The notes beneath the pieces were generated by a model. That model had not been told where the DNA came from. It did no database searches and was given only the letters and a program-made list of their open reading frames with translations. From Hydractinia symbiolongicarpus (taxonomy: Eukaryota; Cnidaria; Hydrozoa; Anthoathecata; Hydractiniidae): a stretch of DNA of 64,000 nucleotides. How positions within the stretch are numbered: position 1 is the stretch's first letter; the number at the start of each line of letters is the position of its first letter. The translations under genes were made by a program, and so were the position numbers. The stretch covers positions 17,958,501-18,022,500 of the forward strand of contig NC_079886.1 in the NCBI RefSeq assembly GCF_029227915.1. Reading direction: 5' to 3'. Of this stretch, positions 13,955 to 24,743 are shown piece by piece.

Positions 13955-14930
13955 ATGGATAAGGAAACGTTTGTTTTATATTTTAGGAAGCGTGAAATAG
14001 GAATTTCTGATAAAAGCAACGATGTTGAAATTGCCAACGTCGTACCACCTGCCATTCTAGATGTTACAAATACTGAATTGAAACTTGTTGCGGAAAAAAT
14101 TAAAGCTTCTCGTAGTCAACGGGATAGTTACCAGAAATCAATTCCTGCAACTACAAAAAAAGGAAGTTGGTTTATATGCATTGGTTAATAGAACAGCTGC
14201 AGCACTTAAAAATTTTTCTTCAAAGTATATCAAATATACCTTCAATCGTACAACTGTAATTCCTGAAAGAAAAAATGCAAACCTGGTAACCTTAAAAAAT
14301 TTAAAACAGCAGGTACATTCAATTTCTTGAATGAAAATCTTCTGAAAAAGGTGAAAAACATTGCAATTGGCACAAGGGCAGCGGAAGGAGTAATCAACAG
14401 AAGACTTAATCTGAACATTGCGAAAGGTGTCGTTGAAGCAAACAATTCAAATATTTTAAAGGAATACGATGGAAGTTTGAAGCTTACTGTGGAGCAAAGT
14501 AAAAGAGACAACTGGCAACTGGCAAAATGGAACTGTCATTGCAATTCCTTGCTAAAGAGAACTTTACCTTCCAAAGGTCGATCTCAACTGTCAACATGGA
14601 ACACGATGTTCCTGAATCCTTAGTCTTAAATTTAAATCAAACACCACTTTCGTATGTTTCCCCTGGAAAGTACACGTTCAGTTTCAAAGGTGCCAAGAAC
14701 GTACCAATTAAGAGTGTTGACGATAAAAGAAAAACCACTGGAACATTTGCTCTTTCTTTAACGGGTAAATATCTGCCTCTCCAACTTATTTACAAAGGAA
14801 CAACTAACCGCTCTCTACTAAAATTTGAATTTCCCAAGTCATTTTCAGTATGCTTTACAAAAAACTACTGATCGCAATGGAAAAAAGGTCACTTTTAACG
14901 AAGGAAGGGTATGTTTAGCTAGTATATCAC
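13955..14930 (+). pseudogene. Decayed pogo/Tigger-like (DDE_1) transposase
   Basis: Frame-shifted pieces read from MDKETFVLYFRKR through ALVNRTAAALKNFSSKY and NENLLKKVKNIAIGTRAAEG to LVLNLNQTPLSYVSPGKYTF, KRKTTGTFALSLTGKYLPLQ and LIYKGTTNRSLLKFEFP. The N-Q-TPL...LPLQLIY.GTT arrangement is the catalytic-core start of pogo-type DDE_1 transposases and matches the relative at 32.5 kb in order. The first catalytic Asp (expected in NLDQTP) is Asn here, at least three frame changes occur, and the remainder of the core is missing. No terminal repeats were found. Confidence 0.7.
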
Positions 14931-15089
14931 TATTCTTTTACATGTAATGAACCCCTTTCTAGGTAGCTTGACTCACACCTAAAGCTAGCTAGCATGAAAC
15001 TGCCACCTTAGCTGGAATAATAATTGAGCTTAGATAGCATATAGCTAGCTAGCTATTTTAGGACTCTTAGCTGGCATAATACGGCAAAT

Positions 15090-16080
15090 ATGTAAATAAT
15101 AGCCGGGAAACCCGGCGTCGAAACGCCGAGGTAAGTCACAAGTCAAGGTGTGACCCGCCATTGAACACTATGTGGAGCGCTTAATAAGAGTCGTAAACTG
15201 TGCCACACGGTCACCTGGAGCGCTTTAGTATAGGTATGTAGTATGTTGTTAATCGAGTAAAGCGCACACAACACTATAGTGTTTGGGTTGTAGTGTATTT
15301 TTGAAAATATAACTCTACTGCAACTTTAGCCAAAATAAAAACACAATTTACAACTATTTGTTACCCCGTCATAGGAAAAACAATTGGTCAATTTTATTTT
15401 ATTTTGCGAAATAAGTTTCCGTAAAGGTTAACAAATTAATTGTGACACTGGACTGAGCGCTTAGTACAGGCAAACCGCGGCACATGCGTTTAGGCTTAAG
15501 ACCCTATTCAAAAAAACTATTGCAGCTTTGGTTTACAAAACACAGGGTACACTCTGTTGAAACACCGGGTTAAGGCACAAGTAGCTGTTACCCAGCATTA
15601 AACACCAGATTGAGTGATTAATAAGAACGGTCAACTGTGCCACACATTCAGGTAAATCGCTTTAGTACAGCCATATAGTGTGTAGAAAATAAATGAAGTG
15701 CACACAACTTTATGGTGTTTCCTGTGTAATATACTATTCAAAAAATAACTTTCGACAACCTAGATTACAATTCATTGTTACCCCGTCATAGCGAAGCAGC
15801 TGGCCAACCTTCTTTATTTTTCAGGGAATGTTTCCGGGGAAAAGTTCAAAAAAATGTTAAGCTGAGCGCTTAGTATAGGTAAACAATGTGTATATACTTT
15901 CTTTCTGTAAAAAACGTTATCACAACTTCGGTTAAACAGAAACACAGGAAACAGCCCGTTGTTAACACCAGACTAAGCACTTAGTACATGTAGACTGTGT
16001 CGCACATGAGTATAGGCGTAACACCATTTTTAAAAAAACTTTATCGCGACTTCAGTTTAAAAAAAAATCAGGAAACCGAC
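15090..16080. repeat. Degenerate repeats around a GAGCGCTTAGTA motif
   Basis: Variants of GAGCGCTTAGTACAGG recur roughly every 110-240 bp: near 15176 (GAGCGCTTAATAAG), 15218 (GAGCGCTTTAGTATAGG), 15454, 15655 (ATCGCTTTAGTACAG), 15864 and 15975 (AAGCACTTAGTACATG). Each is associated with TGTGCCACAC or CGGCACATG, AACACCAGAC and ACCCCGTCATAG blocks. This indicates decayed tandem repeats of about 200-400 bp. There is no coding capacity. Confidence 0.6.
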
Positions 16081-16499
16081 TGTCGTTATCAAGTTCAGTT
16101 AAAAAAATATATACTCAGCAATTTTATTTTTCAGCATAAGCTTTCATAGCAGTAATAAAAATGGAATCTGTGCGAAAAAACAAGATTTAGTCACATTGCT
16201 GACTGACATTCCAAACTTTGAACAAACTTTTGTACTGTAAACGCTGCTCTTGCCGTTAATAATTTTTTTTCTCAGGTTTTACGAAATCTCTAATGATGCA
16301 TCTGGTGACATGGTACGCAAAACATTTTAAGTAACTACTGAAATTCTGTACAAAGGCTCTCTCCACGATGTTAAAATTTTAGGCGATACTCTAGTGAAGT
16401 TTTTTCTACAATAACTACAAAAATAAAGAATACTCGGGATTAAAAAAAAAACATAGACATTAAGTTGAATGACGAAGTTCTTGCAGACAAGATCTCTAT

Positions 16500-17260
16500 A
16501 CCATTAATGGACTAGTTATGTGTCACACACTGGACACTGCATGTGTTTCGATTTGAATTATTTACTCTTTATGAAACGTTGTTAGCCTTGTCTTTCAAAG
16601 TACGATTGGTTGCCAGAAACAATATTGAACTATTCATTTTTCTTTGGATTATGTCTTTAAGAGATGTTACTTATGAATTACAGATTACCTACTCGCAAGA
16701 TTACAGAACAAAGATATGTCATAAGTCAGTAGTAAAAGGTATGCTGAATTGATAGTTAAATCAATGCAAGACATGAAAAGTGTTGATTGCTTCAGTGAAT
16801 TTTACCATGAGGGTTTTACCCAGCAGGGAAGGCCGATGATCTTTCTTTAGACTATCCAAAGCTGCCAAGAAAGTGAAGAAGGCTAAATAACTGCATCCTT
16901 CAGTTTATTGAAGGCCATGAAAGTAATAGTACTCCTCATCACCCGACTACATCAGATACCGTGCAATCATTTAGGACTTTGGACAACATCATCACTGCTA
17001 TCAAAGATCGACCCAGTCAACCTAGTTTTAAAACCTATGAGAAACTTGAGAAACCGCAAATTCACGGTGCTCAAGGAAAAAACTATGCTTCTGAAAATAA
17101 ACAGGTTAAAGCGTCATATGAGGGTGTAGTTGATATCACAGTCCTCGAATGATAATAATTAAACATTTGTTCGAAGAAGACCCAGAATGTCTCAGAATAA
17201 TGAGCTAAAGAATCGTTGCAAAAAAGAACGCCTGCTTATTCCAAACATCATTATGCGTTG
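16500..17260 (+). pseudogene. Decayed hAT-like transposase remnant
   Basis: The clearest part, 16,961-17,152, reads TLDNIITAIKDRPSQPSFKT then YEKLEKPQIHGAQGKNYASE and ASYEGVVDITVLE. This matches, from family knowledge, the region before the C-terminal dimerisation domain in animal hAT transposases of the ZMYM/DUF4371 type (LD.II.AIKDRF.QPSF.TYE.LE). Upstream, KRYAELIVKSMQDMKSVDCF and PKLPRK (out of frame) extend the homology to about 16,700. Many stops and shifts show it is dead. The conserved RNase-H-like core was not found. Confidence 0.6.
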
Positions 17261-18480
17261 TAAAATGACTAAAATAGTGCATATGGAGGATCCAAATTGC
17301 TTTTATCGAGACAATCCGTATCCTATTGGCTAATAACCCTTGCAGGTAGGCTAAGAATTCGCTCCATATTAAGCTGCATTAAAATACACAAGAAAGTCCA
17401 AAATGAAAACAAGGTCAGTGAAGTTGTGAAGGGAAAGAATGTGGAAATGTATTTAGCTTTAACTTGCATAGAGCTTTACGAAAATTCTTTATTCTACTAC
17501 CAATTTTTGTATCCGTATGTCAATCTTCAGGTTCTTTTTCCTGTGTAGAAAGCACATTCAAGTTCTCAGGCAGCCATTCCTCTGTAGACAGCATATCTTG
17601 TACAGAATGAACCTAATCTTTTGCGTAGTAAAATATAATGACCATCCTTTATCTGTATACTTGCCGTTCCCATTTTCATAAAGAGAATTATATCACCTTT
17701 TTATCCTGACTGTGGTCAGCTACGATTCAAATGGATTTTTTAATCGAGATATGTTTCCTTGCCTGCTTTTAATTAAAAATTTACAGCCTGTGTTAATTTT
17801 ATTTTGTAACAATGACAAATAATCTGGGCAATTTAAACCCAATCATTGTGTCCCTTTAGTTTTTATTAAAAGTGCAAAAGGCTACGTAAAGCGGGTTGCT
17901 CAATATTTCAAGCTAGGTTGCCATACTTTATGAAGACAGAAAGTAAAATAAAATATAAAAAAAAACGTATTTGTGTCATCTGCAAATTTTTCCTCTTTAT
18001 TAATCCAAACATTAGTTAATCAGTGTGGTACTTCTAGCACTGATGACGGGACTTCTTTCATTCTTGAAAAGCAAACCTTTAATTTTAGAAACTTTTCCAT
18101 CAAAGGAAATTCTAAAATTTCGAAACATGATAAACCTAAAAATGTTTTATCTGCAGAACCTTCATTAGATTCTTTCCCTTCAGGTTATATTGACGACATT
18201 GGAAAATATGATGTGGCACTTACTACAACTAAGTACTACACCTTAATGATCATGAGATTCATGATCACATGACGTTCATAACGTACCAAAACCATATCAA
18301 GGATTTACTTTACCAAGGGACACACTCAATTGGCGATTTTGATATGTTTGGTTTACTCAATTTCCATGGCTAGCATCTTCTAAACACATGGATGCTGTGT
18401 GATGTCTGCGTTGCATATTATACGCATTTCCCGAGATCGATGATGTAATATAATCCTCGTTTTGAAACTGAGGCCCGTAC
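17261..18480. other. No recognised gene
   Basis: ORFs at 17297-17548 and 17973-18272 show no domain I recognise. The second may be an N-terminal piece of a transposon gene but cannot be assigned. The left end of ISL2EU copy 1 should lie somewhere in 18,300-18,500, but no terminal repeat could be paired. Confidence 0.4.
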
Positions 18481-18499
18481 TGACAAGCTGTAAACAAAC

Positions 18500-20171
18500 A
18501 TGGCTGCGGGTGTAGAGGAAGAGCTGGTGCTTATTGAGAAAAAGAATGTAAACCTCGAAAATTATATGGGAGATGAAACTCCTGATGCAAAAATACAAAG
18601 TTTACTTTCAAAGGACATAAACACCAGTTTTACTGTGCGAGTTAGCACTGAAAAAAGCACTGTAGTGGATGATTTGGAGTGGGGAAAATCCTTGGATTTT
18701 TTTCCTGTTTTCACCAGAAGGGAAATAGACAATCATGTTAAAAATTGTGGGAAGCAGAAGGGAAAGTCGATAGTAAAGACCTTAGTATTTATACCGCAAG
18801 AACTCTGACACACTTTGTGGCCAAATGTAGTTGTAGAGCTAGTATGAAAAAAATAAAACGCAATGTTTCTGTACACATAAATAGAAGAAGCAGTGCAGTC
18901 GATAAGGCCACATGTAATTGTCCTGCTAGTCTTAATAGTTATTGTAACCATGTGATGGCCTTATTGTTGGAACTGGCAGGGTATTCCTTAAACTCATTTT
19001 CTACTGTCCCATCGGAAACAGCATGCACCAGTCAGCTAAGAAAATGGGGAGTTCCACGCAACATGGAAGCTGTCAAATCACCAGTAATGAAATGCTCAAT
19101 ATACAGCAAATTTGATAAAAAGGGCATAAGCCCAACTTTGTATGACCCTAGACTAAACTTTAACCTTATTAAAAATAGTGGAAACATATTGACAATGAAG
19201 GGGCAGCTAAAAGCCATAGACAAGAATATTGGGTTTGCTCATGCAATTCCAAAAAGTTTCTCTATTGACTCAGAAATAACTAAATTTGGTGTTCAGTATA
19301 TAGGATCACTACTACATACCAATTATTACCAATTGAAAGAGATTTTATTGTCTTGTCAAATCTAACCAAAATTGATTCAGGGCTTATAGGCACTACAGAT
19401 TTTGGTCAACTACCACAATCATTTCTGAACTATCAGTGTGATTGGGAACTTAACGAAACAGAAATAGACATAATTGACAAATTAAAAATATCGATTGACA
19501 AAAGTGTAAAATTGGAGGTAGACGCCAGGAAACAACGTGATTGTCAGATTTGGTTTGAAGCACGACAGAACAGAATAAAATCGTCGAATGGACACAAAAT
19601 ATTTATTCGTAAAAGAAATTTTGATACATTAGTACCACAAATTATAAACAATAAAAAACTACTACAGCTTTTGTAAAAGAAATGCTTGATCACGGTATAT
19701 TTAACGAAAGCCTTGCAAAAGATAAGTACATGTGTGTCATGAATTTTCGACTGTACAGAAATGTTAAAGTACAAGAAAGTGGTATTTTAATTCAACCAAA
19801 TACTCCATGGCTTGGAGCTAGTAATCGGTAACGCTTGTAATCCGGAGGTTGGTCTAATCGAAATAAAATGTCCCTATACAAGGAGAAATTCGAATCCTTA
19901 TGATATGATTAAAGATCCTACATTTTATGTTGGAATTCAAAACGAACAGTTAATTTTAAGGAAAGAACATCCTTCGGGTTATTACACACAAATTCAATTA
20001 GCAATGAGTTTAAGTGGCTTAAAATGGTGTCACTTTATTGTATATGTTTACAAAGGTATAATAATTGTACATGTGGAATTCGATCAGTTATATTTTGTCG
20101 ATATTGTTAAATCCTTAGATGCTTTTTATAAAAATTATTTTTTAAAATACCTTGTTGCAAATAGCAAATGA
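18500..20171 (+). pseudogene. ISL2EU copy 1: SWIM/YqaJ nuclease protein, frameshifted
   Basis: Four ORF pieces in different frames form one ancestral protein of about 550 residues starting MAAGVEEELVLIEKKN. A SWIM zinc-binding motif is visible (CNCPASLNSYCNHVMALLLE). The C-terminus carries a YqaJ-type nuclease core: IWFEARQNRIKSS, then VGLIEIKCPYTRR with the E-x-K pair, then YYTQIQLAMSLSGL. The expected SPD acid between them is lost: the sequence reads PWLGAS and then shifts into LVIGN, implying a small deletion near 19,815. In ISL2EU elements this protein accompanies the transposase. The gene converges on the transposase remnant at 20,335-21,308 with a gap of about 160 bp, the same layout as copies 2 and 3. 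Confidence 0.8.
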
Positions 20172-20334
20172 TATGAAGATTATACCTACCTTAAGAGGAA
20201 GTTTTGACATGGATTTGATTTTACATAGTCACATAATTAAAACTTGGCATGTTTTTATTGTGGCGTATTTTTCTCCACACCAAAATTTCTCCTCTTAAGG
20301 GACACACATTTTTGTAACAAACTCATGCTAAGCA

Positions 20335-21308
20335 TTAATGTTGTTTTATAAGTGGATTCTTAAAATTACACAGTAAGCAATCAACTGTCCAAATTTGGTT
20401 GACAGAACCATGTAACACAAGTGGAATTTCATTCCTAATTTTTCGAAACATTTTTATACGTTGGATAGCTCCTTCTACATGCATACGCACAGCTGCAATC
20501 GTTTGACTTTCAGAGATATCCTCACGACTTAATTGGTCTTTTCCTTTTAAAAAAGCTGGAATGTTTAAAGATACACCTAATGGTTCAAGCAATTCTTTTA
20601 TAGTAAAGCCACGGCTAGCCATCACAGAATCTCCATCTTCCCAAAGTTCTTTCTGGAAAATACCAGAACGCTTTACAATCTCAACATCAGATATCGAACC
20701 ATCAAATAATTCACTTATAAATGTTATTCCTCCTGTTGGAGCGATTCCAACCAAACCTTTGTAAGTTACATGATGTTTGTAATGGGATTTGTCAAACTAG
20801 ATGTTCTCTGACAAAAAAGTTCAGTACAATCAATAATAACTTTTGTGGTGGGATAAGTGTCCTTAAAACATTGTGGCATTGTCTCCCGTAGATCTTATGT
20901 TGATGGCCATATTGGTACACATCCCAACTTAAAATATATATAATTTGACCATGTGATAATATATCTAGATACAGTTGATTTCGGAGTGTCAAATAACCAG
21001 GCTGTATGTTGCAGTGTAAAACCCAAGCGTAACCATGTTAAAAACATGAACAGCTGTTTAATAGCTTTTGTCTTCGCTCTTGGTCCAGGTTTGGATTCTC
21101 TAGTTAAAAAAGACGGTGAAGACATGGGATCATCTGGAATTTTATCTTCTGTGTTAGTTTTACTCTTTTCGTATAACTTAACATTTTCACAGTTTTCACC
21201 TGGATCAAGATATTCATAAAGTATCATAAATTTTTCTTTTTTGATACCGGTTGCTGATTTAAATAGCTCACCGTTCTTTGCGATGGATGTCACGACTGCG
21301 GGTAGCAC
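20335..21308 (-). pseudogene. ISL2EU copy 1: DDE_Tnp_4 transposase, truncated and frameshifted
   Basis: The minus strand reads an N-terminal part (SATGIKKEKFMILYEYLDPG, WLRLGFTLQHTAWLFDTPKS) and, after frame changes near 20,790-20,900, VIIDCTELFCQR (first Asp). It continues with GIAPTGGITFISELFDGSIS, DGDSVMASRGFTIKELLEP (second Asp) and MHVEGAIQRIKMFRKIRNE (Glu). This is the DDE_Tnp_4 fold shared by PIF/Harbinger and ISL2EU. The THAP region and the right terminus are absent: upstream sequence is replaced at about 21,313 by a palindrome and a retroelement fragment. The protein is not functional. Confidence 0.82.
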
Positions 21309-21312
21309 ATAA

Positions 21313-21370
21313 AAACATTGTAAAATAGAATTGATGTAACAAGTGTTACATCAATTCCATTTTACAAATT
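21313..21370. repeat. Near-perfect palindrome, arms of about 28 bp
   Basis: TTGTAAAATAGAATTGATGT (left) and ACATCAATTCCATTTTACAA (right) are complementary with one mismatch, around TAACAAGTGTTA. It lies exactly where ISL2EU copy 1 stops and the opposite retroelement fragment ends. The right arm includes the stop codon and follows an AATAAA, so it could mark a fold-back rearrangement or the retroelement 3' end. Confidence 0.75.
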
Positions 21371-22540
21371 TATTGAGCCGCTGTTGTTGACTAATAATTC
21401 TTGTGCTAGCATGCTAGTGCAGTTATTTGTTAAGCACTGTTGGCTCGAATTGTGCTTAAAGCTAGTGGTCGTATATGCTTTATATTGTGGTCTAGATGGT
21501 AGCTTTGAAACGACTGGTGTCGATCGAGATATGTCATGTGGATCTTTGTCGGGATGAATCCAATTTAAAAAATCTTTAGATAGCAAGATGTAAAGCGATG
21601 AGCTCAAAGAAGATTTAGTAAGAGACTTCAAAGTGGAACGCACAGACATGTATGAAAAGCCAAGGCGACGGAGGTCAACTCTAACTGTTTCGGAAAAAAA
21701 GCACCTGGCTCCTACTTCAACAACAAAGGAATGGACGGAGAATTGTTAGATTTTATGACGGAACAAAGGGATGAGTATCTATCAACTTTAACTAAATGCC
21801 AAGTGTCCATGTTCTCTTCACATGAGCAAGTTAATTCAAGGATAATAACAGTTTTGGTAGTGCTAGAAATTAAAAGTATGCCCGGAGAAAGTTGAGTTAT
21901 TGCGAGATAAGGCAGAACTTTAATGTTGGATCTAAGTCTGACAGCATTCTCCAATCAGAGGCCAAGTGAAGTATTTAATTTCCTTAACTTTCAAAAGGTT
22001 TTTGGGCGGGAAGACGTGTACCAGCCGGAAGAAAGAATATTTTGTGACACCTAGATAATTTTGCAGGCTCATAATTAGATAAGAACGTTTTAAAGGGCTG
22101 TCACGAACACACGCAAAATAGCATCGTGGTGGTATGTGTATCTACCTTGCGAAACGTTACAAGAGGGTTTTTAACATAAGGTGCAACTTTTGTCCTTTTA
22201 AATTCCCCACTTAACAAGATTTGTAGGAGAAGGACGCGTGTCATATGTTGCGCCAATGCAAAACAAAGGTAAACTTTGCTGCAGGGACTTCCAAGAGAGA
22301 TCGTATTGAATAAAGGAGCACCAATTAGTCCAGAGACCTTGAACATGAAGTTGAACAGCCGGAGCGTAAAATATGTCATCCTCATTGGTTTGCACAGCAT
22401 CTGATACAATATTGCCGTAAGCATGGGTACTAAACAAGAATAATTGGTTTCCACCAGTCTTGTAGGGCAGGCTTGGGACACTTGTTTTTAGGTATAATAT
22501 ATATACCACTTTTGGCCGAAGGCCAAACTCAACCACGTCA
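21362..22540 (-). pseudogene. Retroelement C-terminal region without USP (reverse-transcriptase tail plus nuclease-like domain)
   Basis: In order on the minus strand, with frameshifts: QACPTRLVETNYSCLV, W.NWCSFIQYDLSWKSLQQS, FCIGATYDTRPSPTNLVKWG (22,200-22,540, a block that follows the reverse transcriptase in many cnidarian retroelements). Then HLASDWRMLSDLDPTLKF, LSPGILLIS, KTVIILELTCSCEEN, GARCFF and MSVRSTLKSLTK...LLSKDFLNW, ending at a TAA at 21,362 after an AATAAA. It is homologous to 63,720-64,000, but here the ORF ends soon after the FLNW block and no protease domain follows. It is 5' truncated and dead. Confidence 0.7.
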
Positions 22541-22546
22541 TATCAA

Positions 22547-24055
22547 ATGATCGAAGAAACGGGCATGGTATATAGAAAGAATATAAAGCAATTGCACCTT
22601 AAATTGCTTAAAGAAAATCCTGATAGTACTTATTCATGCAGTAAATTTGTCAAAAACAGACCGTTTCATATATCGAAGAACAGTCGGAGAGGGAGAAGCA
22701 ATCTTGCTGGTGTATTGTGTGCCAAAAAAAACACACAAAACTTTCAGGAATCAATACATTCCGGATGAGTATTTGATGTCCCAAAAAGAAGAAAACGTCA
22801 ATCACGCGTTAAATCCTGAACGTGAACCACATAGAGAGATAAATTATTATGTTTTTGAAACCGATTTGGATACTCACGTTGAAGAAAGTATCACCAAAAT
22901 CATATACACGGACAACGAGAGTGACCAAGGACGAGCTAGTATTTGATATTTACACAAAATTACATTCCGCTGACAAAACTTATTTGTACCATCGTTTAAT
23001 TGTTGACAACATCAAATCTGTTCTCCCAAAACTTCGCTCAAATTTTCATGGAAAATATATTGAAAATAAACTTTTCCCAAAACATCGCATTGAAGCTTAA
23101 AGAAGAAGTCCAATCAACCGATTTTTCAGAAAAGCAACAATCTCCTCATTGTTCAATTGTAATCGATGAAAACAGCACACTTAGTTATGTTTACCACTTG
23201 AGCGACGATACTGGGTATGACCCCACATTTGTTAATAAAGTGCTGAATGACATCTTTGCAAGATGGAATATTTGTGATGAAACCATCCTTTTGAAAAGCG
23301 ATAACTCCGGGAATCAGAATCAATGTATGGTGCGGCAGGCACGGAAAGGGATGTCAAGCTTTAGGGTCAAATCAATCCTGAGGAGAGACATGTTAACAGA
23401 TGGTGTATGGTACAAAAATAGCGAGATAGGGCGCAGACACCTTCGTAAAGTACAACGGAGCGTAAAAAAGGTAAGAAACCAATGATATATCAATGCCTTT
23501 ATTCTTTTTAAGATTGATACAAAAAGGATGACAAGAGAGGAATTGCCCATTGTTGGTTGTATAAAGCAGCACTTGTTCAATTACAAGCCAGGCGACACGA
23601 AAATAATGTGTAAGGAAAACGTGTGTGATTGTGAGAAATGTCTGCAATTAGACTTCAACAATTGTGTTGCCACAAAAAATCTCGCAGTTGGTGCTGAATT
23701 ATATTCGATTTGCCATCAAAGCAACCTAGACGAAGATAATGATGGATATCATAATAAATTTATGATTTTGTGGCAGTACCTTCGTTTATTGCTTTGGTTT
23801 CTGGTGATTCTACTGAATCAAGCTATTTGTTGAAGGTCGAGGAAAAGAAAATGGCCAAAAAAGAAGAACGAATTCTTTATACATGGCAGATACTTAAAGA
23901 AAGAAAGATCTACATCTACAAGATGTTATAACTTCAGCATTTTATCCAGTGAAGCAATTTTTACTACGGATGAAGTGTTTGAATTATTTGTCAAAGTATC
24001 TGATGATCTAACAATCGAGAAGGAAACATTTAACGCGCTTCTTTAAAAAGCAGAA
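22547..24055 (+). pseudogene. Decayed transposon-type gene of an unclassified family
   Basis: Pieces in several frames form one ancestral ORF: FVKNRPFHI / DRFIYRRTV, CSIVIDENSTLSYVYHLSDD, TGYDPTFVNKVLNDIFARWN, ETILLKSDNSGNQNQC, EELPIVGCIKQHLFNYKPGD, CDCEKCLQLDFNNC, FVAVPSFIALVSGD.., YLLKVEEKKMAKKEERILYTWQ. The LxSDN..NQ motif and the Cys-rich CDCEKC block recall multi-copy genes of cnidarian genomes that look like DDE-type transposases, but I cannot name a superfamily. Frame changes near 22,680, 22,950, 23,100, 23,480 and 23,770, plus stops near the end, show decay. Confidence 0.55.
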
Positions 24056-24264
24056 ACATTTTTAGCAAACATTTTATTATTCAGTTCATAGTTTATATTT
24101 ATTCAAGTTTTTCTTTGTTACAATTGTCCGAATTTGAAAAAAATTGACTATTTCCTCATAAATTACTCCGCTTTTTAAAATTTGATACATATCGTTCAAA
24201 TACATCAACGTTCTATAAGTGTGTATAAAATTTGGATTTGTTTACAAGAACAAGTCACTCTTAA

Positions 24265-24739
24265 CCCTATTAGCACTGGCAGAAGGGGGGGGGGGGGGGG
24301 GGGTGGGGGCTTAAAGTCCCCGCGGCTTTTTCTTTATTCAATATCCTTTATTGTACCCATTATTAGACCCTGAAAATTTGTGACTTTCCTAACTTTTATT
24401 GGACTTTCTGGTTCTAAAATCTTTTCCTTCTATGCTAAATGTTTAGTCAAAAATTATTCAGTTGATAAACATTTGAAAGTAGTTACACGTGTAAGATAAA
24501 ATGAGGACCAGATGTGTAAATTACAGACCAGAATATATAATTTACGGACTAAAATTGATATTTTACACAAATTGCCCTTTGTCTTTGATGACGTCACTAC
24601 AGTTAGTAATGACGTCATTGCACCCAAATTAAAAGTCAATCTATTCTTATTGTGTTGTTGTGTTCCAAGTTTTAAAACAACATGATTTGTAGTTTATAAG
24701 TAATTTATAAAAATGTGGCCGCTGGCACTTTATATAGGG
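24265..24739. mobile_element. 475-bp piggyBac-like MITE
   Basis: The left end CCCTATTAGCACTGGCAG and the complement of the right end CCCTATATAAAGTGCCAGCG form imperfect inverted repeats, each directly preceded by TTAA (24261-24264 and 24740-24743). TTAA duplication with CCC termini is diagnostic of piggyBac-type insertion. It has no coding capacity; the short ORF across the G tract is spurious. Confidence 0.7.
24285..24309 (+). repeat. G19-T-G5 homopolymer tract
   Basis: Nineteen consecutive G, one T and five G, just inside the left end of the piggyBac-like MITE. It stands out in an AT-rich region. It could form a quadruplex, or be a length artefact of sequencing. Confidence 0.95.
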
Positions 24740-24743
24740 TTAA

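Noticed and set aside
24182-24373. 63-codon ORF across the G tract
   Set aside because: Poly-glycine produced by the homopolymer; lies within a MITE.
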